Of a stretch of 64,000 nucleotides of DNA, positions 33,298 through 43,467 are shown one piece after another. Positions within the stretch are counted from its first letter, which is position 1; every line of letters begins with the position of its first letter. Both the position numbers and the translations under genes were made by a program. The notes under the pieces are model-generated. The model was not told the DNA's origin. It saw nothing but the letters and a program-made list of their open reading frames with translations, and searched no databases. This DNA is from Methylobacterium sp. C25. Lineage in GTDB: Bacteria; Pseudomonadota; Alphaproteobacteria; Rhizobiales; Beijerinckiaceae. The stretch covers positions 1-64,000 of the forward strand of contig NZ_JAAUVI010000016.1 of NCBI RefSeq assembly GCF_021352225.1. Reading direction: 5' to 3'.

Positions 33298-33732
33298 TCA
33301 GGTGCGCCAGGGGTGCTCGGGCAGCTCGGTGTCGCCGATGGCCTTGGCCCCGGCCAGCGCCACGGCGTCGTCATTCTCCACCGACGAGCCGCTGACGCCG
33401 ATCGCACCGGACATCTCGCCGTCCGTGTCGACGATGGGGATACCGCCGGGGAAGGTGATCAGCCCGTCATTCGAGTGTTCGATTCCGTAGAGCGGGCCGC
33501 CCGGCTGCGACAGGCTGCCGATGGCGCCGGTCTTCATGCCGAAGAACACCGCCGTCTTGGCCTTCTTCTGCGCGATGTCGATGGAGCCGACCCAGGCGCC
33601 GTCCATGCGGTAGAACGCCTTCAGGTTGCCGCCGGAATCGACGACAGCGATGCACATCTGCGTGCCCAGTTCGACGGCCTTCTTGCGCGCGGCTTCGATG
33701 GCCTTCTCGGCGTGATCGATGGTGACGTGCAT
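33298..33732 (-). CDS. GlcG/HbpS family heme-binding-like protein
   Basis: ATG 33732 lies behind GGGAGGTACAATC and gives 144 residues. The PAS-like HbpS/GlcG fold is shown by ITIDHAEKAIEAARKKAVELG-type helix residues, MCIAVVDSGGNLKAFYRMDG, IDIAQKKAKTAVFFGM, LITFPGGIPI and AIGVSGSSVENDDAVALAG. Members bind heme or act next to glycolate/diol enzymes; the role here is unknown. No signal peptide is present, so it is cytoplasmic. Confidence 0.9.
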   Translation of the reverse strand: MHVTIDHAEKAIEAARKKAVELGTQMCIAVVDSGGNLKAFYRMDGAWVGSIDIAQKKAKTAVFFGMKTGAIGSLSQPGGPLYGIEHSNDGLITFPGGIPIVDTDGEMSGAIGVSGSSVENDDAVALAGAKAIGDTELPEHPWRT

Positions 33733-33786
33733 GTGATTGTACCTCCCAGGGAATGCTCGAGCTTCCATGATGGAACTTGTGCTCGC

Positions 33787-34074
33787 TCAGCGGTGCGGCA
33801 AGGTCTGAGCGTCAGGCCGGCGCACCAGCCATGTCACCGACGCGTAAGCTCCGAGCCAGGAGCCAAGCGCCGCGAACAGCACATAGAACGCGTTCTCGGT
33901 GTATTTGATCACGGCGAAGGCCGAGAGCAGGTACCAGACCGCGCTCCAGTTCGCCGCCCTGATGCGATGGCGCGCGGTGACTGCCGCGTTGAAGAAGACA
34001 TAGGCTGCGTCGGTCACGCCGGTCGCGAGGACGACGCCCAACGCGATCAGCGGGTCGATGGCAAGGCTCGTCAT
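33787..34074 (-). CDS. Small integral membrane protein, 95 residues
   Basis: The product has three hydrophobic segments (LIALGVVLATGVTDAAYVFF, SAVWYLLSAFAVI, YVLFAALGSWLGAYASVTWL) with positive charges between the first and second. It resembles small uncharacterised alphaproteobacterial membrane proteins and the N-terminal half of some DMT-type transporters, but no firm family match is made. It lies between two minus-strand genes. Confidence 0.6.
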   Translation of the reverse strand: MTSLAIDPLIALGVVLATGVTDAAYVFFNAAVTARHRIRAANWSAVWYLLSAFAVIKYTENAFYVLFAALGSWLGAYASVTWLVRRPDAQTLPHR

Positions 34075-34156
34075 GACGATGGCTCCCGATCGGAGGCCGT
34101 CAGGCCCCGGTCGGGTGAGATTACACGGGCGGCCGACGGCGCACCCGCCCCCGGGC

Positions 34157-34789
34157 TCAGCGCTGCGCTTCCATCGCCATCCGCGCGGCGAGGCCGGCCA
34201 GGACAGTGCCCATCAGCCAGCGCTGCACGACGAGCCAGGTCGGACGCCGGACGAGGAAGCCGGCGATCGAGCCCGCCGTCAGCGCCACCAATCCATTCAC
34301 GAGTATGCCCATCGCGGTCTGGACGGAGCCGAACAGCAGCGACTGCATCAGGACGTCGCCGCGGCCCGGATCGATGAATTGCGGCAGCAGCGACAGGTAG
34401 ATGACCGCGATCTTCTGGTTCAGGAGATTGGTCAGCAGGCCCATGACGAAGAGGCGCCGCGCCGAATCGTGCGGCAGGGTTCTCGCCTCGAACGGCGAGC
34501 GGCCGCCAGGCCGGACGGCCTGCCAGGCGAGGTAAAGCAGATAGACCGCGCCGCCGATCCTGAGCGCGTCGTAGGCGTAGGGGATCGCCAGCAGCAGAGC
34601 CGTCACGCCGAAGGCCGCGCAGAGCATGTAGAACAGGTAGCCGACGGCGACGCCGGCCAGCGAGATCAGCCCTGCCCTGCGGCCCTGCGAGATCGAGCGG
34701 GACAGCACGTAGACCATGTTCGGTCCGGGCGTCAGCGCCAGCCCGAGGGCGACGAGCAGGAAGGGGATCAGGTCGAGGAAAGTGGACAC
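34157..34789 (-). CDS. LysE/RhtB family amino-acid exporter
   Basis: The 210-residue protein has six hydrophobic segments and the family hallmark FLLVALGLALTPGPNMVYVL at the N-terminus. It is followed by RAGLISLAGVAVGYLFYMLC and GLLTNLLNQKIAVIYLSLLP, whose NPK-like motif here reads NQK. LysE-type proteins export amino acids or homoserine lactones. The substrate cannot be predicted from sequence. Confidence 0.9.
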   Translation of the reverse strand: MSTFLDLIPFLLVALGLALTPGPNMVYVLSRSISQGRRAGLISLAGVAVGYLFYMLCAAFGVTALLLAIPYAYDALRIGGAVYLLYLAWQAVRPGGRSPFEARTLPHDSARRLFVMGLLTNLLNQKIAVIYLSLLPQFIDPGRGDVLMQSLLFGSVQTAMGILVNGLVALTAGSIAGFLVRRPTWLVVQRWLMGTVLAGLAARMAMEAQR

Positions 34790-34881
34790 GGCAGCGCTCT
34801 CGGGATGGCGTGGTTAGACGCCTTTCCGTCGCCTAGAACCAGATTGCTGCGATCGTGGCTGGTATGAATGCGGGCCTCACG

Positions 34882-34996
34882 CCGTCATTCCGGGGCGCCG
34901 AAGGCGAACCCGGAATCCAGACGCGCAGGTCTCGCAATATGCGGCACCGTCAGCGGTTCTGGATTCCGGGTTCCGCTTCGCGGCCCCGGAATGACG
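34882..34996 (-). repeat. Palindromic intergenic repeat, copy A
   Basis: The 115-base unit starts CCGTCATTCCGGGGCGCC and ends with the complementary CCCCGGAATGACG; inner arms GAACCCGGAATCCAG and CTGGATTCCGGGTTC also pair. The two outer arms differ (GGCGCCGAAGGCG on one side, CCGCTTCGCGG on the other), which gives it an orientation. Copy A is oriented opposite to copy B at 35312. Confidence 0.85.
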
Positions 34997-35006
34997 ATGG
35001 GAGATC

Positions 35007-35294
35007 TCACATGTTCAGCGTCGGATACAGGTCGCTCCACTCGGGATTGAACTCTTCGATCAGGACGATCTTCCAGTCGCGTCGCCAGGTCTTGAGCGCC
35101 TTTTCGCGCGTGATGGCTTCGTCGATGTGCTCGTAGGTCTCGTACCAGACGAGCCGAGTCACGCCATATCGCGAGGTGAAGCCTAGCTGCGCTTTGGTCC
35201 TGTGCTGGTAGGCTCGGCGCGCCAAGTCATTGGTGACACCGATATAAAGCGTGCCATGCCGCCCACTGCTCAGCATGTACACGAAATAGGGCAT
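35007..35294 (-). CDS. GIY-YIG nuclease family protein (single domain)
   Basis: The 95-residue protein is a stand-alone GIY-YIG domain: FVYMLSSGRHGTLYIGVTND (GIY corresponds to VYM and YIG is exact), then the conserved Arg in DLARRAYQH and the catalytic Glu in TREKALKTW. It ends PEWSDLYPTL as usual for this bacterial subfamily. It is a predicted small endonuclease of unknown target. It is closely flanked by two inverted copies of the palindromic repeat (11 and 17 bases away). Confidence 0.92.
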   Translation of the reverse strand: MPYFVYMLSSGRHGTLYIGVTNDLARRAYQHRTKAQLGFTSRYGVTRLVWYETYEHIDEAITREKALKTWRRDWKIVLIEEFNPEWSDLYPTLNM

Positions 35295-35311
35295 CGGCTT
35301 TCAGCCTCACT

Positions 35312-35427
35312 CCGTCATTCCGGGGCCGCGAAGCGGAACCCGGAATCCAGAAACGCCGACGGTGCTCGGTTTGCCAAGACCTGTGTTTCTGGATTCCGGG
35401 TTCGCCTTCGGCGCCCCGGAATGACGG
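35312..35427 (+). repeat. Palindromic intergenic repeat, copy B
   Basis: This copy starts CCGTCATTCCGGGGCCGC and ends GCGCCCCGGAATGACGG, with inner arms GAACCCGGAATCCAGAAAC and GTTTCTGGATTCCGGGTTC. The arm types are swapped relative to copy A, so the two copies form a long inverted repeat around the GIY-YIG gene. Confidence 0.85.
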
Positions 35428-35454
35428 TGGATGAGCCTCCTCTCGGAGCTGACG

Positions 35455-35489
35455 AAAAAGGCCGCCCCGATTTCCCGGAGCGGCCCTTT
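35455..35489 (-). terminator. Rho-independent terminator of the serine-cycle operon
   Basis: Read on the minus strand, GGCCGCTCCG and CGGGGCGGCC pair with one G-T wobble around a short loop and are followed by TTTTT. It lies just downstream of mclA, the last gene of the operon. Confidence 0.85.
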
Positions 35490-35517
35490 ATCCAGAAGCT
35501 GTCGAGCGCCGACGCGC

Positions 35518-36486
35518 TTACTTCATGGCGTCGGCCTTCTGGATGAGCGCCTCGGCCATCTTGATCGAAGCAATGTCGATCAGGCGGCCATCGAGGGCCA
35601 CGGCGCCGCGGCCGGCCTTGGCGGCCTCTTCCATGGCGACGAGGATGCGGCGGGCCTTCTCGACCTCCTTCTCGGAGGGGGTGAACACCTCGTTGGCGAG
35701 ATCGATCTGCGAGGGGTGGATCGCCCACTTGCCCTCGTAGCCGGCAGCCGCACAGCGACGGGCGGCCGAGATGTAGCCGTCCTGGTCCGAGAAGTCGCCG
35801 AAGGGGCCGTCGATCGGGCGCAGGCCATAGGCGCGGCATGCGACCAGCATGCGCTGCTGGGCGAACAGCCACGGGTCCTGCCAATGGGTCTCGCGCTTGC
35901 CGGCCTCGTCCTTGTCGGTCAGCACGCTGTAATCGGGGTTCACGCCGCCGATGACGGTGGAGCGCGTGCGGCAGGAGGCGGCGTAGTCGGCCACGCCGAA
36001 GGACATCGCCTCGAGGCGCTTCGAGGAGGTCGCGATCGCCTCGACATTGGCCATGCCGAGAGCGGTTTCGATCAGAACCTCGAAACCGATCTTCTTCTCG
36101 CGCTTCTTGGCCTGCTCGATCTGCGTGGTCAGCACGTCGATCGCGTAGACGTCGGCCGGCACGCCGACCTTGGGGATCAGGATCATGTCGAGGCGCGGGC
36201 AATTCTCCACGATGTCGACGACGTCCCGGTACATGTAGTGGGTGTCGAGACCATTGATGCGGATCATCATGGTCTTGTTGCCCCAATCGATATCGTTGAG
36301 GGCCTGGATGATGTTTTTCCGCGCCTGCTCCTTGTCGTCGGGAGCGACCGCGTCCTCGAGGTCGAGGAAGATCACGTCGGCGTTCGAGGAGGCCGACTTT
36401 TCCATGAAGGTCGGGTTCGAGCCGGGCACGGCCAACTCGGAACGGTGCAGGCGGGCCTTGGCCTGCGGGATCAGGGTGAAGCTCAT
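35518..36486 (-). CDS. mclA: L-malyl-CoA/beta-methylmalyl-CoA lyase
   Basis: The 322-residue protein is a citrate-lyase-beta-like (HpcH/HpaI superfamily) enzyme: LHRSELAVPGSNPTFMEKSA, VIFLDLEDAVAPDDK, LIPKVGVPADVYAIDVL, GFEVLIETALGMANVEAIA, and GKWAIHPSQIDLANEVF. The Glu/Asp residues in LEDAV and VLIETA bind Mg2+. In the serine cycle it cleaves malyl-CoA to glyoxylate and acetyl-CoA. The ribosome binding site GAGAGGAAATC precedes ATG 36486. It is the last gene of the operon, 24 bases after ppc, and size and order match Methylobacterium mclA. Confidence 0.95.
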   Translation of the reverse strand: MSFTLIPQAKARLHRSELAVPGSNPTFMEKSASSNADVIFLDLEDAVAPDDKEQARKNIIQALNDIDWGNKTMMIRINGLDTHYMYRDVVDIVENCPRLDMILIPKVGVPADVYAIDVLTTQIEQAKKREKKIGFEVLIETALGMANVEAIATSSKRLEAMSFGVADYAASCRTRSTVIGGVNPDYSVLTDKDEAGKRETHWQDPWLFAQQRMLVACRAYGLRPIDGPFGDFSDQDGYISAARRCAAAGYEGKWAIHPSQIDLANEVFTPSEKEVEKARRILVAMEEAAKAGRGAVALDGRLIDIASIKMAEALIQKADAMK

Positions 36487-36509
36487 GATTTCCTCTCTTT
36501 TTTAAAGGC

Positions 36510-39275
<2,766 letters not shown>

Positions 39276-39304
39276 GGTGTGGTCACCTTGGGTGCCAGTG
39301 AATG

Positions 39305-39358
39305 TCCCTCTCCCCTCTGCGAGAGAGGGTGGCCCGCGAAGCGGGTCGGGAGAGGGGA
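39305..39358. repeat. Short palindromic repeat (CCCTCTCCC type) before ppc
   Basis: CCCTCTCCCCTCTGCGAGAG, GGCCCGCGAAGCGGGTC and GGGAGAGGGG form an imperfect hairpin of a repeat type widespread in Hyphomicrobiales. It lies in the mtkB-ppc gap on the minus-strand operon. A partial second unit (CCCCTCTCCCGCCTCGC, 39387 onward) follows. Confidence 0.75.
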
Positions 39359-39386
39359 GCGACCTATCCGGAGAGTGCGGAGCCGG

Positions 39387-39500
39387 CCCCTCTCCCGCCT
39401 CGCATCCGCGAGGCACCCTCCCCCCGACTGGATCGGGCCGGCCCGATCCAGTCAGATGACTGCAGAGATCGGGCAGCCCGACATCTGTCGGGGGGAGGGT
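39387..39500. repeat. Nested palindrome in the mtkB-ppc gap
   Basis: An outer 14-base inverted repeat (ACCCTCCCCCCGAC at 39414 and GTCGGGGGGAGGGT at 39487) encloses a perfect 26-base palindrome at 39427-39452 (ACTGGATCGGGCC and its complement). The transcript could fold into a strong hairpin between mtkB and ppc. Confidence 0.75.
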
Positions 39501-39509
39501 TGAACGGCG

Positions 39510-40406
39510 TCAGGCCGCCTTGCGGCGGTTCAGCACCTCGGCAACGGTCGTCCCGAACGAACCCGGATCGGGCGCGACGGTCAGGCCGTAGGACTTCATG
39601 ATCTCGGCCTTCTCGGCGGCGCTGTCGCCCGAGGCGGAGATGATCGCGCCGGCATGGCCCATGCGGCGGCCCTTCGGTGCGGTCAGGCCGGCCACGAAGC
39701 CGATCACGGGCTTCGAGAAGTTGTCCTTGATCCAGGCCGAGGCCTCGGCCTCCTGCGGGCCGCCGATCTCGCCGATGATCAGGACCGCATGCGTATCCGG
39801 GTCCTGCTCGAACAGCGCGAGATGGTCGAGGAAGGACGAGCCGTTGATCGGATCGCCGCCGATGCCGACCGAGGTCGAGATGCCGATGCCGAGCGCCTTC
39901 ATCTGCGCGGCGGCTTCGTAGCCGAGGGTGCCGGAGCGCGAGATCACGCCGACATTGCCCTGCTTGTAGATGTGGCCCGGCATGATGCCGAGCATTGACT
40001 TGCCGGGCGAGATGATGCCGGCGCAGTTCGGGCCGACCACCATGGTGCGGCGATCTTTGGGATAGCGCATCAGGTAGCGCTTCACCCGCATCATGTCCTG
40101 GGCCGGGATGCCGTCGGTGATCGAGCAGACCAGCTTCAGGCCAGCATCGGCCGCCTCCATGATCGCGTCCATGGCGAAGGGCGGCGCGACGAAGGTGATC
40201 GAGGTCGTGGCCCCGGTCTCCTTCACGGCATCCTTGACCGTGTTGAACACCGGCACGCCGACATGGGTCTTGCCGCCCTTGCCGGGCGTGACGCCGCCGA
40301 CGACGTTGGCGCCGTATTCGATCATCTCCTTGGCGTGGAACGAACCCTTGTCGCCGGTGATGCCCTGGACGAGGATCGGGGTCTTCTCGTCGATGAGAAT
40401 GCTCAT
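39510..40406 (-). CDS. mtkB: Malate-CoA ligase (malate thiokinase), alpha subunit
   Basis: ATG 40406 follows GGAGTTACGCC and gives 298 residues. It is a SucD-like subunit with the CoA-binding Rossmann motif VQGITGDKGSFH, VVGPNCAGIISPG, SRSGTLGYEAA, IGEIGGPQEAEA and the phosphohistidine loop GRRMGHAGAII (H251). With MtkA it converts malate, CoA and ATP to malyl-CoA. Distinction from succinyl-CoA synthetase rests on genomic context (between mtkA and ppc in a serine-cycle operon) and known Methylobacterium order. Confidence 0.93.
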   Translation of the reverse strand: MSILIDEKTPILVQGITGDKGSFHAKEMIEYGANVVGGVTPGKGGKTHVGVPVFNTVKDAVKETGATTSITFVAPPFAMDAIMEAADAGLKLVCSITDGIPAQDMMRVKRYLMRYPKDRRTMVVGPNCAGIISPGKSMLGIMPGHIYKQGNVGVISRSGTLGYEAAAQMKALGIGISTSVGIGGDPINGSSFLDHLALFEQDPDTHAVLIIGEIGGPQEAEASAWIKDNFSKPVIGFVAGLTAPKGRRMGHAGAIISASGDSAAEKAEIMKSYGLTVAPDPGSFGTTVAEVLNRRKAA

Positions 40407-40431
40407 GGCGTAACTCCTCCCTGTCTCAGGC

Positions 40432-41595
40432 TTATTGCTTGCTGGCCTCGACCGCCTTCTGGGCGGCCTCCGCCAGGCTGTCGGCGGTGATGAGATCGAG
40501 CTTCGAATCCTCGAGGATCTTCTTGCCCGCCTCGACATTCGTGCCCGCCAGACGCACCACGAGCGGCACGTTGAGCTTCACTTCCTTGGCCGCCTGGACG
40601 ACGCCCTCGGCGATCCAGTCGCAGCGGTTGATGCCGGCGAAGATGTTCACGAGGATCACCTTCACGTTGTCGTCCGACAGGACGAGGCGGAAGGCCGTGG
40701 CAACGCGCTCGGGCGAAGCGCCGCCGCCGACGTCGAGGAAGTTCGCAGGCGAACCGCCGGCGTGCTTGATCATGTCCATGGTGGCCATGGCGAGGCCTGC
40801 GCCGTTGACGATGCAGCCGATCTCGCCGTCGAGGCCGATGTAGTTGAGGCTGTGCTCGGCGGCCTGCGCCTCGCGCGGGTCGCTCTGCGACGGATCGTGC
40901 ATGTCGGCGATGTTGCGGCGACGGAACAGCGCGTTGTCGTCGAAGGACATCTTGGCATCGAGCGCCAGCACGCGGTCGTCCTTGGTGACGACGAGCGGGT
41001 TGATCTCGAGCATGGTGCCGTCGCAATCGCGGAACGCCCGGTAGGCGTTCATGATCGTCTTCACGGCGGCCGAGACCTGCTTGATGTTCAGGCCGAGCTG
41101 GAAGGCGATCTCGCGGGCCTGGAACTGCTGCAGGCCGACGGCGGGCTCGACGACGATCTGGATCAGGGCCTCGGGGTCCTTCTCGGCGATCTCCTCGATG
41201 TCCATGCCGCCATGCTTGGACGCGATGACGCGCACGCGCTCGGCCTTCCGGTCGAGGACGTAGCCGAGATAGATCTCGCGATCGAAGGGATCGGCGGTCT
41301 CGATGTAGACTCGCTGGACCGGCTTGCCCTCGGGCCCGGTCTGCAGGGTGACGAGACGCTTGCCGAGCAGGTTCTTGGCGGCGTCGCGGACCTCGTTATA
41401 GGTCCGGCACAGCTTGATCCCGCCGGCCTTGCCGCGGGCGCCGGCATGGATCTGCGCCTTCACGGCCCAGAACGAGCCGCCGAGCTCGGTCGCCGCGTAG
41501 ACGGCCTGGTCGGGGCTGAAGGCGACGGCGCCTTTGGCCACGGCCACGCCGAAGCTCGCGAGCAGCTCCTTGGCTTGATACTCGTGAACGTCCAT
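40432..41595 (-). CDS. mtkA: Malate-CoA ligase (malate thiokinase), beta subunit
   Basis: The 387-residue protein starts behind GGAGGAGATCTTCG. It has the ATP-grasp fold of SucC: MDVHEYQAKELLASFGV, KAQIHAGARGKAGGIKLCRT, DCDGTMLEINPLVVTKDDRV, LDAKMSFDDNALFR and NGAGLAMATMDMIKHAGGSP. It binds nucleotide and, with MtkB (25 bases downstream), makes malyl-CoA. The C-terminal half contains the ligase-CoA domain. It follows fchA after a 163-base gap holding a terminator-like hairpin. Confidence 0.93.
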   Translation of the reverse strand: MDVHEYQAKELLASFGVAVAKGAVAFSPDQAVYAATELGGSFWAVKAQIHAGARGKAGGIKLCRTYNEVRDAAKNLLGKRLVTLQTGPEGKPVQRVYIETADPFDREIYLGYVLDRKAERVRVIASKHGGMDIEEIAEKDPEALIQIVVEPAVGLQQFQAREIAFQLGLNIKQVSAAVKTIMNAYRAFRDCDGTMLEINPLVVTKDDRVLALDAKMSFDDNALFRRRNIADMHDPSQSDPREAQAAEHSLNYIGLDGEIGCIVNGAGLAMATMDMIKHAGGSPANFLDVGGGASPERVATAFRLVLSDDNVKVILVNIFAGINRCDWIAEGVVQAAKEVKLNVPLVVRLAGTNVEAGKKILEDSKLDLITADSLAEAAQKAVEASKQ

Positions 41596-41737
41596 CGAAG
41601 ATCTCCTCCGCGTTTCCTTTTGCGAAGCATCCTCGCGTAAAAGTCAGTTCACGTGAAGCTGCCTGCGCCTGAACTTTTTCTTCTCTGGCAATTCAATTTG
41701 GTTGTCTGCCAGTTGTTTATAGAATTCATTTAAAGCG

Positions 41738-41760
41738 GAGCCGGCGGCATGAGCCGGCTC
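41738..41760 (-). terminator. Hairpin at the end of fchA
   Basis: GAGCCGGC and GCCGGCTC pair around GGCATGA, overlapping the fchA stop codon; on the minus strand it is followed only by a mixed GCTTTAAAT. It may attenuate transcription from fchA into mtkA rather than end the operon. Confidence 0.5.
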
Positions 41761-42385
41761 AATTGACCTTGTTCTTGACGACCTCGTAGACGCGCTCGTT
41801 GATGGCCGAGGCTTCGCCGAGCAGGCCCTCGAGTTCCTTGAGCCGCTCCTCGGCGAAGGCGCGATCGTCGAGGCCCTTGGCGTTGACGTAGACGTTGAGC
41901 GCAGCCGAGCGCAGGCCTGCGTAAGCCGAGAGCACGGCGACGCCGGCATCCGAAATCACGTTGAGATTGCCCTTGTCGGCGACGGGCACGGCGAGGTCGA
42001 TCACCTCGCGGCAGACCCGGCAGCAGGCGAGCGGTACGTCGGTGGCGACCTTGAGCGCCGCCTGGATCTTCTCCGCCCGCGCGGCCTTTTCTTCGTCGGT
42101 GTTTTTCGGAAGCCCGTAGGCCGCCATCACCGCGTCGAAGGCCTCGACGTCGTCGGCGATCATGCCGGTGAGCGTCGCGCGCAGTTTTTCGGATTGGGCG
42201 AGGACGCCCTTCAGCTCCTCCTCGACCTCGACGTATTTCTTCTTGCCGATGGTCAGGTTGCACACCATCGACAGCAGGGCCGCGCCCATGGCGCCCGAGA
42301 TGGCGGCGGCACCGCCGCCGCCGGGGGTCGGGGCGGAGCTCGCCAGCCCGTCGAGGAAATTCGCGATGGTCTCGTTCTGGGCCAT
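41759..42385 (-). CDS. fchA: Methenyltetrahydrofolate cyclohydrolase (FchA type)
   Basis: The 208-residue protein belongs to the formimino-THF cyclodeaminase-like family used by Methylobacterium, not to FolD: QNETIANFLDGLASSAPTPG, GGGAAAISGAMGAALLSMVC, KYVEVEEELKGVLAQSEKLR, DVPLACCRVCREVIDLAVPV. It interconverts methenyl-H4F and formyl-H4F, linking formate assimilation to methylene-H4F for serine synthesis. The length matches M. extorquens Fch. The start lies four bases after the mtdA stop, so the two are coupled. Confidence 0.95.
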   Translation of the reverse strand: MAQNETIANFLDGLASSAPTPGGGGAAAISGAMGAALLSMVCNLTIGKKKYVEVEEELKGVLAQSEKLRATLTGMIADDVEAFDAVMAAYGLPKNTDEEKAARAEKIQAALKVATDVPLACCRVCREVIDLAVPVADKGNLNVISDAGVAVLSAYAGLRSAALNVYVNAKGLDDRAFAEERLKELEGLLGEASAINERVYEVVKNKVN

Positions 42386-42388
42386 GGC

Positions 42389-43255
42389 TCAGGCCATCTC
42401 TTTGGCGAGGGCGTAGATGTTCTCGGCGTCGAACACGCCTTCGCTCGACTCGAAGAGCTTGGCGATGCAGGCGCGGTGCAGCTTCAGCTTGAGGCCGCCG
42501 ATGCCGAGCGCGCCGAGCGCGATCTTGCCGTTGTAGTCCTTGGCCTTGTCGGTGGCCTCGATGCCGCCGATGCCGAGCGGGGGCTGGGCGTTGTAGTCGG
42601 CGACGATCTCGACCGACGCTTCGTTCTGCCAGGCGGCAGCCGGGACGAGCTCGAGCCCGATGGCGCCGGCCGTGAAGATCAGGTTCTGACCCTTGATGAT
42701 CGCGGCGCGCGAGGCGTCGTCCGGCGTCTCGGCGGCCGTCACGTTGACCTTGAAGCGCTTGTTGATGGCGTCGGCGGCGGCCTGCGCCTTGTCGAGCTTG
42801 CGCCCGCAGACGATGACCTCGGCGCCCTCGCCGGCCAGAAGCGCGGCCGAGCGCATGCCGACCGGGCCGGTGCCGGCCAGAACGACGGCCTTCTTGCCCT
42901 TCACGGAACCGCCTGCCGCCTTCACGGCGAGCGCGACGCCGGCTGCGGCGGTGGTGTTCGAGCCGTTCGAGTCGAGCATCACCGAGACGCGGAACGGGCC
43001 GAAGAAGCGCTTCTTGACCGCCTCGAACACCTTCTCGCCGGCGGCCATGTCACCGCCGCCGACGAAGATCGCCGTCGACTGCTTCTCCTTGCCGCCGCGG
43101 GTGTAGATCGTGCCGTCGACATAGGCGCCGACGTTCTCGGGGGTGACGTTGCCGTAGCCGGTGATGTGATCGGCACCGCCGTCATAGCCAACGACCACGT
43201 CGAACACGCTCGGGGTGGCATCCGTGTCGAATTGGAAGAGAAGCTTCTTGGTCAT
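42389..43255 (-). CDS. mtdA: NADP-dependent methylene-H4F/methylene-H4MPT dehydrogenase
   Basis: The 288-residue protein matches MtdA in length and sequence: KKLLFQFDTDATPSVFDVVV, AGADHITGYGNVTPENVGAYVD-like region (here GGADHITGYG), YTRGGKEKQSTAIFVGGGDM, and the NADP-binding VVLAGTGPVGMRSAALLAGE. In Methylobacterium MtdA oxidises or reduces methylene carriers with NADP and, in assimilation, makes methylene-H4F with FchA. It is found mainly in serine-cycle methylotrophs, so it is a good marker of lifestyle. ATG 43255 follows AGAGGAATC. Confidence 0.96.
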   Translation of the reverse strand: MTKKLLFQFDTDATPSVFDVVVGYDGGADHITGYGNVTPENVGAYVDGTIYTRGGKEKQSTAIFVGGGDMAAGEKVFEAVKKRFFGPFRVSVMLDSNGSNTTAAAGVALAVKAAGGSVKGKKAVVLAGTGPVGMRSAALLAGEGAEVIVCGRKLDKAQAAADAINKRFKVNVTAAETPDDASRAAIIKGQNLIFTAGAIGLELVPAAAWQNEASVEIVADYNAQPPLGIGGIEATDKAKDYNGKIALGALGIGGLKLKLHRACIAKLFESSEGVFDAENIYALAKEMA

Positions 43256-43331
43256 GATTCCTCTGGCGATCTGGTCGCGCGTTGCTTGGCGCGTTTCCTA
43301 GAAGCGGCCCGTAAGGCCGCGATTATTTCAC

Positions 43332-43452
43332 CCGTCATTCCGGGGCTCGCTGCAGGCGAGAACCCGGACTTCCAGAAACACAGGTCTCGATCCATCCGGC
43401 CGCCTCGGCGGCTCTGGATCCCGGGTTCGCCTTCGGCGCCCCGGGATGACGG
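43332..43452. repeat. Palindromic intergenic repeat, copy C, inside the serine-cycle operon
   Basis: A diverged copy of the repeat at 34882 and 35312: CCGTCATTCCGGGGCTCGC at one end, GCGCCCCGGGATGACGG at the other, inner arms ACCCGGACTTCCAG and CTGGATCCCGGGTT. It fills the gap between hprA (stop 43468) and mtdA (start 43255). Confidence 0.85.
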
Positions 43453-43467
43453 AGCATGCGTCGGGCT

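Noticed and set aside
39510..41595. Assignment of mtkAB as succinyl-CoA synthetase sucCD
   Set aside because: Sequence alone cannot exclude it, but the position between fchA and ppc in the conserved serine-cycle order favours malate-CoA ligase.
40435..41640. Long plus-strand frame (401 residues) opposite mtkA
   Set aside because: It mirrors the codon structure of the well-supported mtkA gene on the other strand. High third-position GC produces long antisense frames; no ribosome binding site or protein-like motifs.
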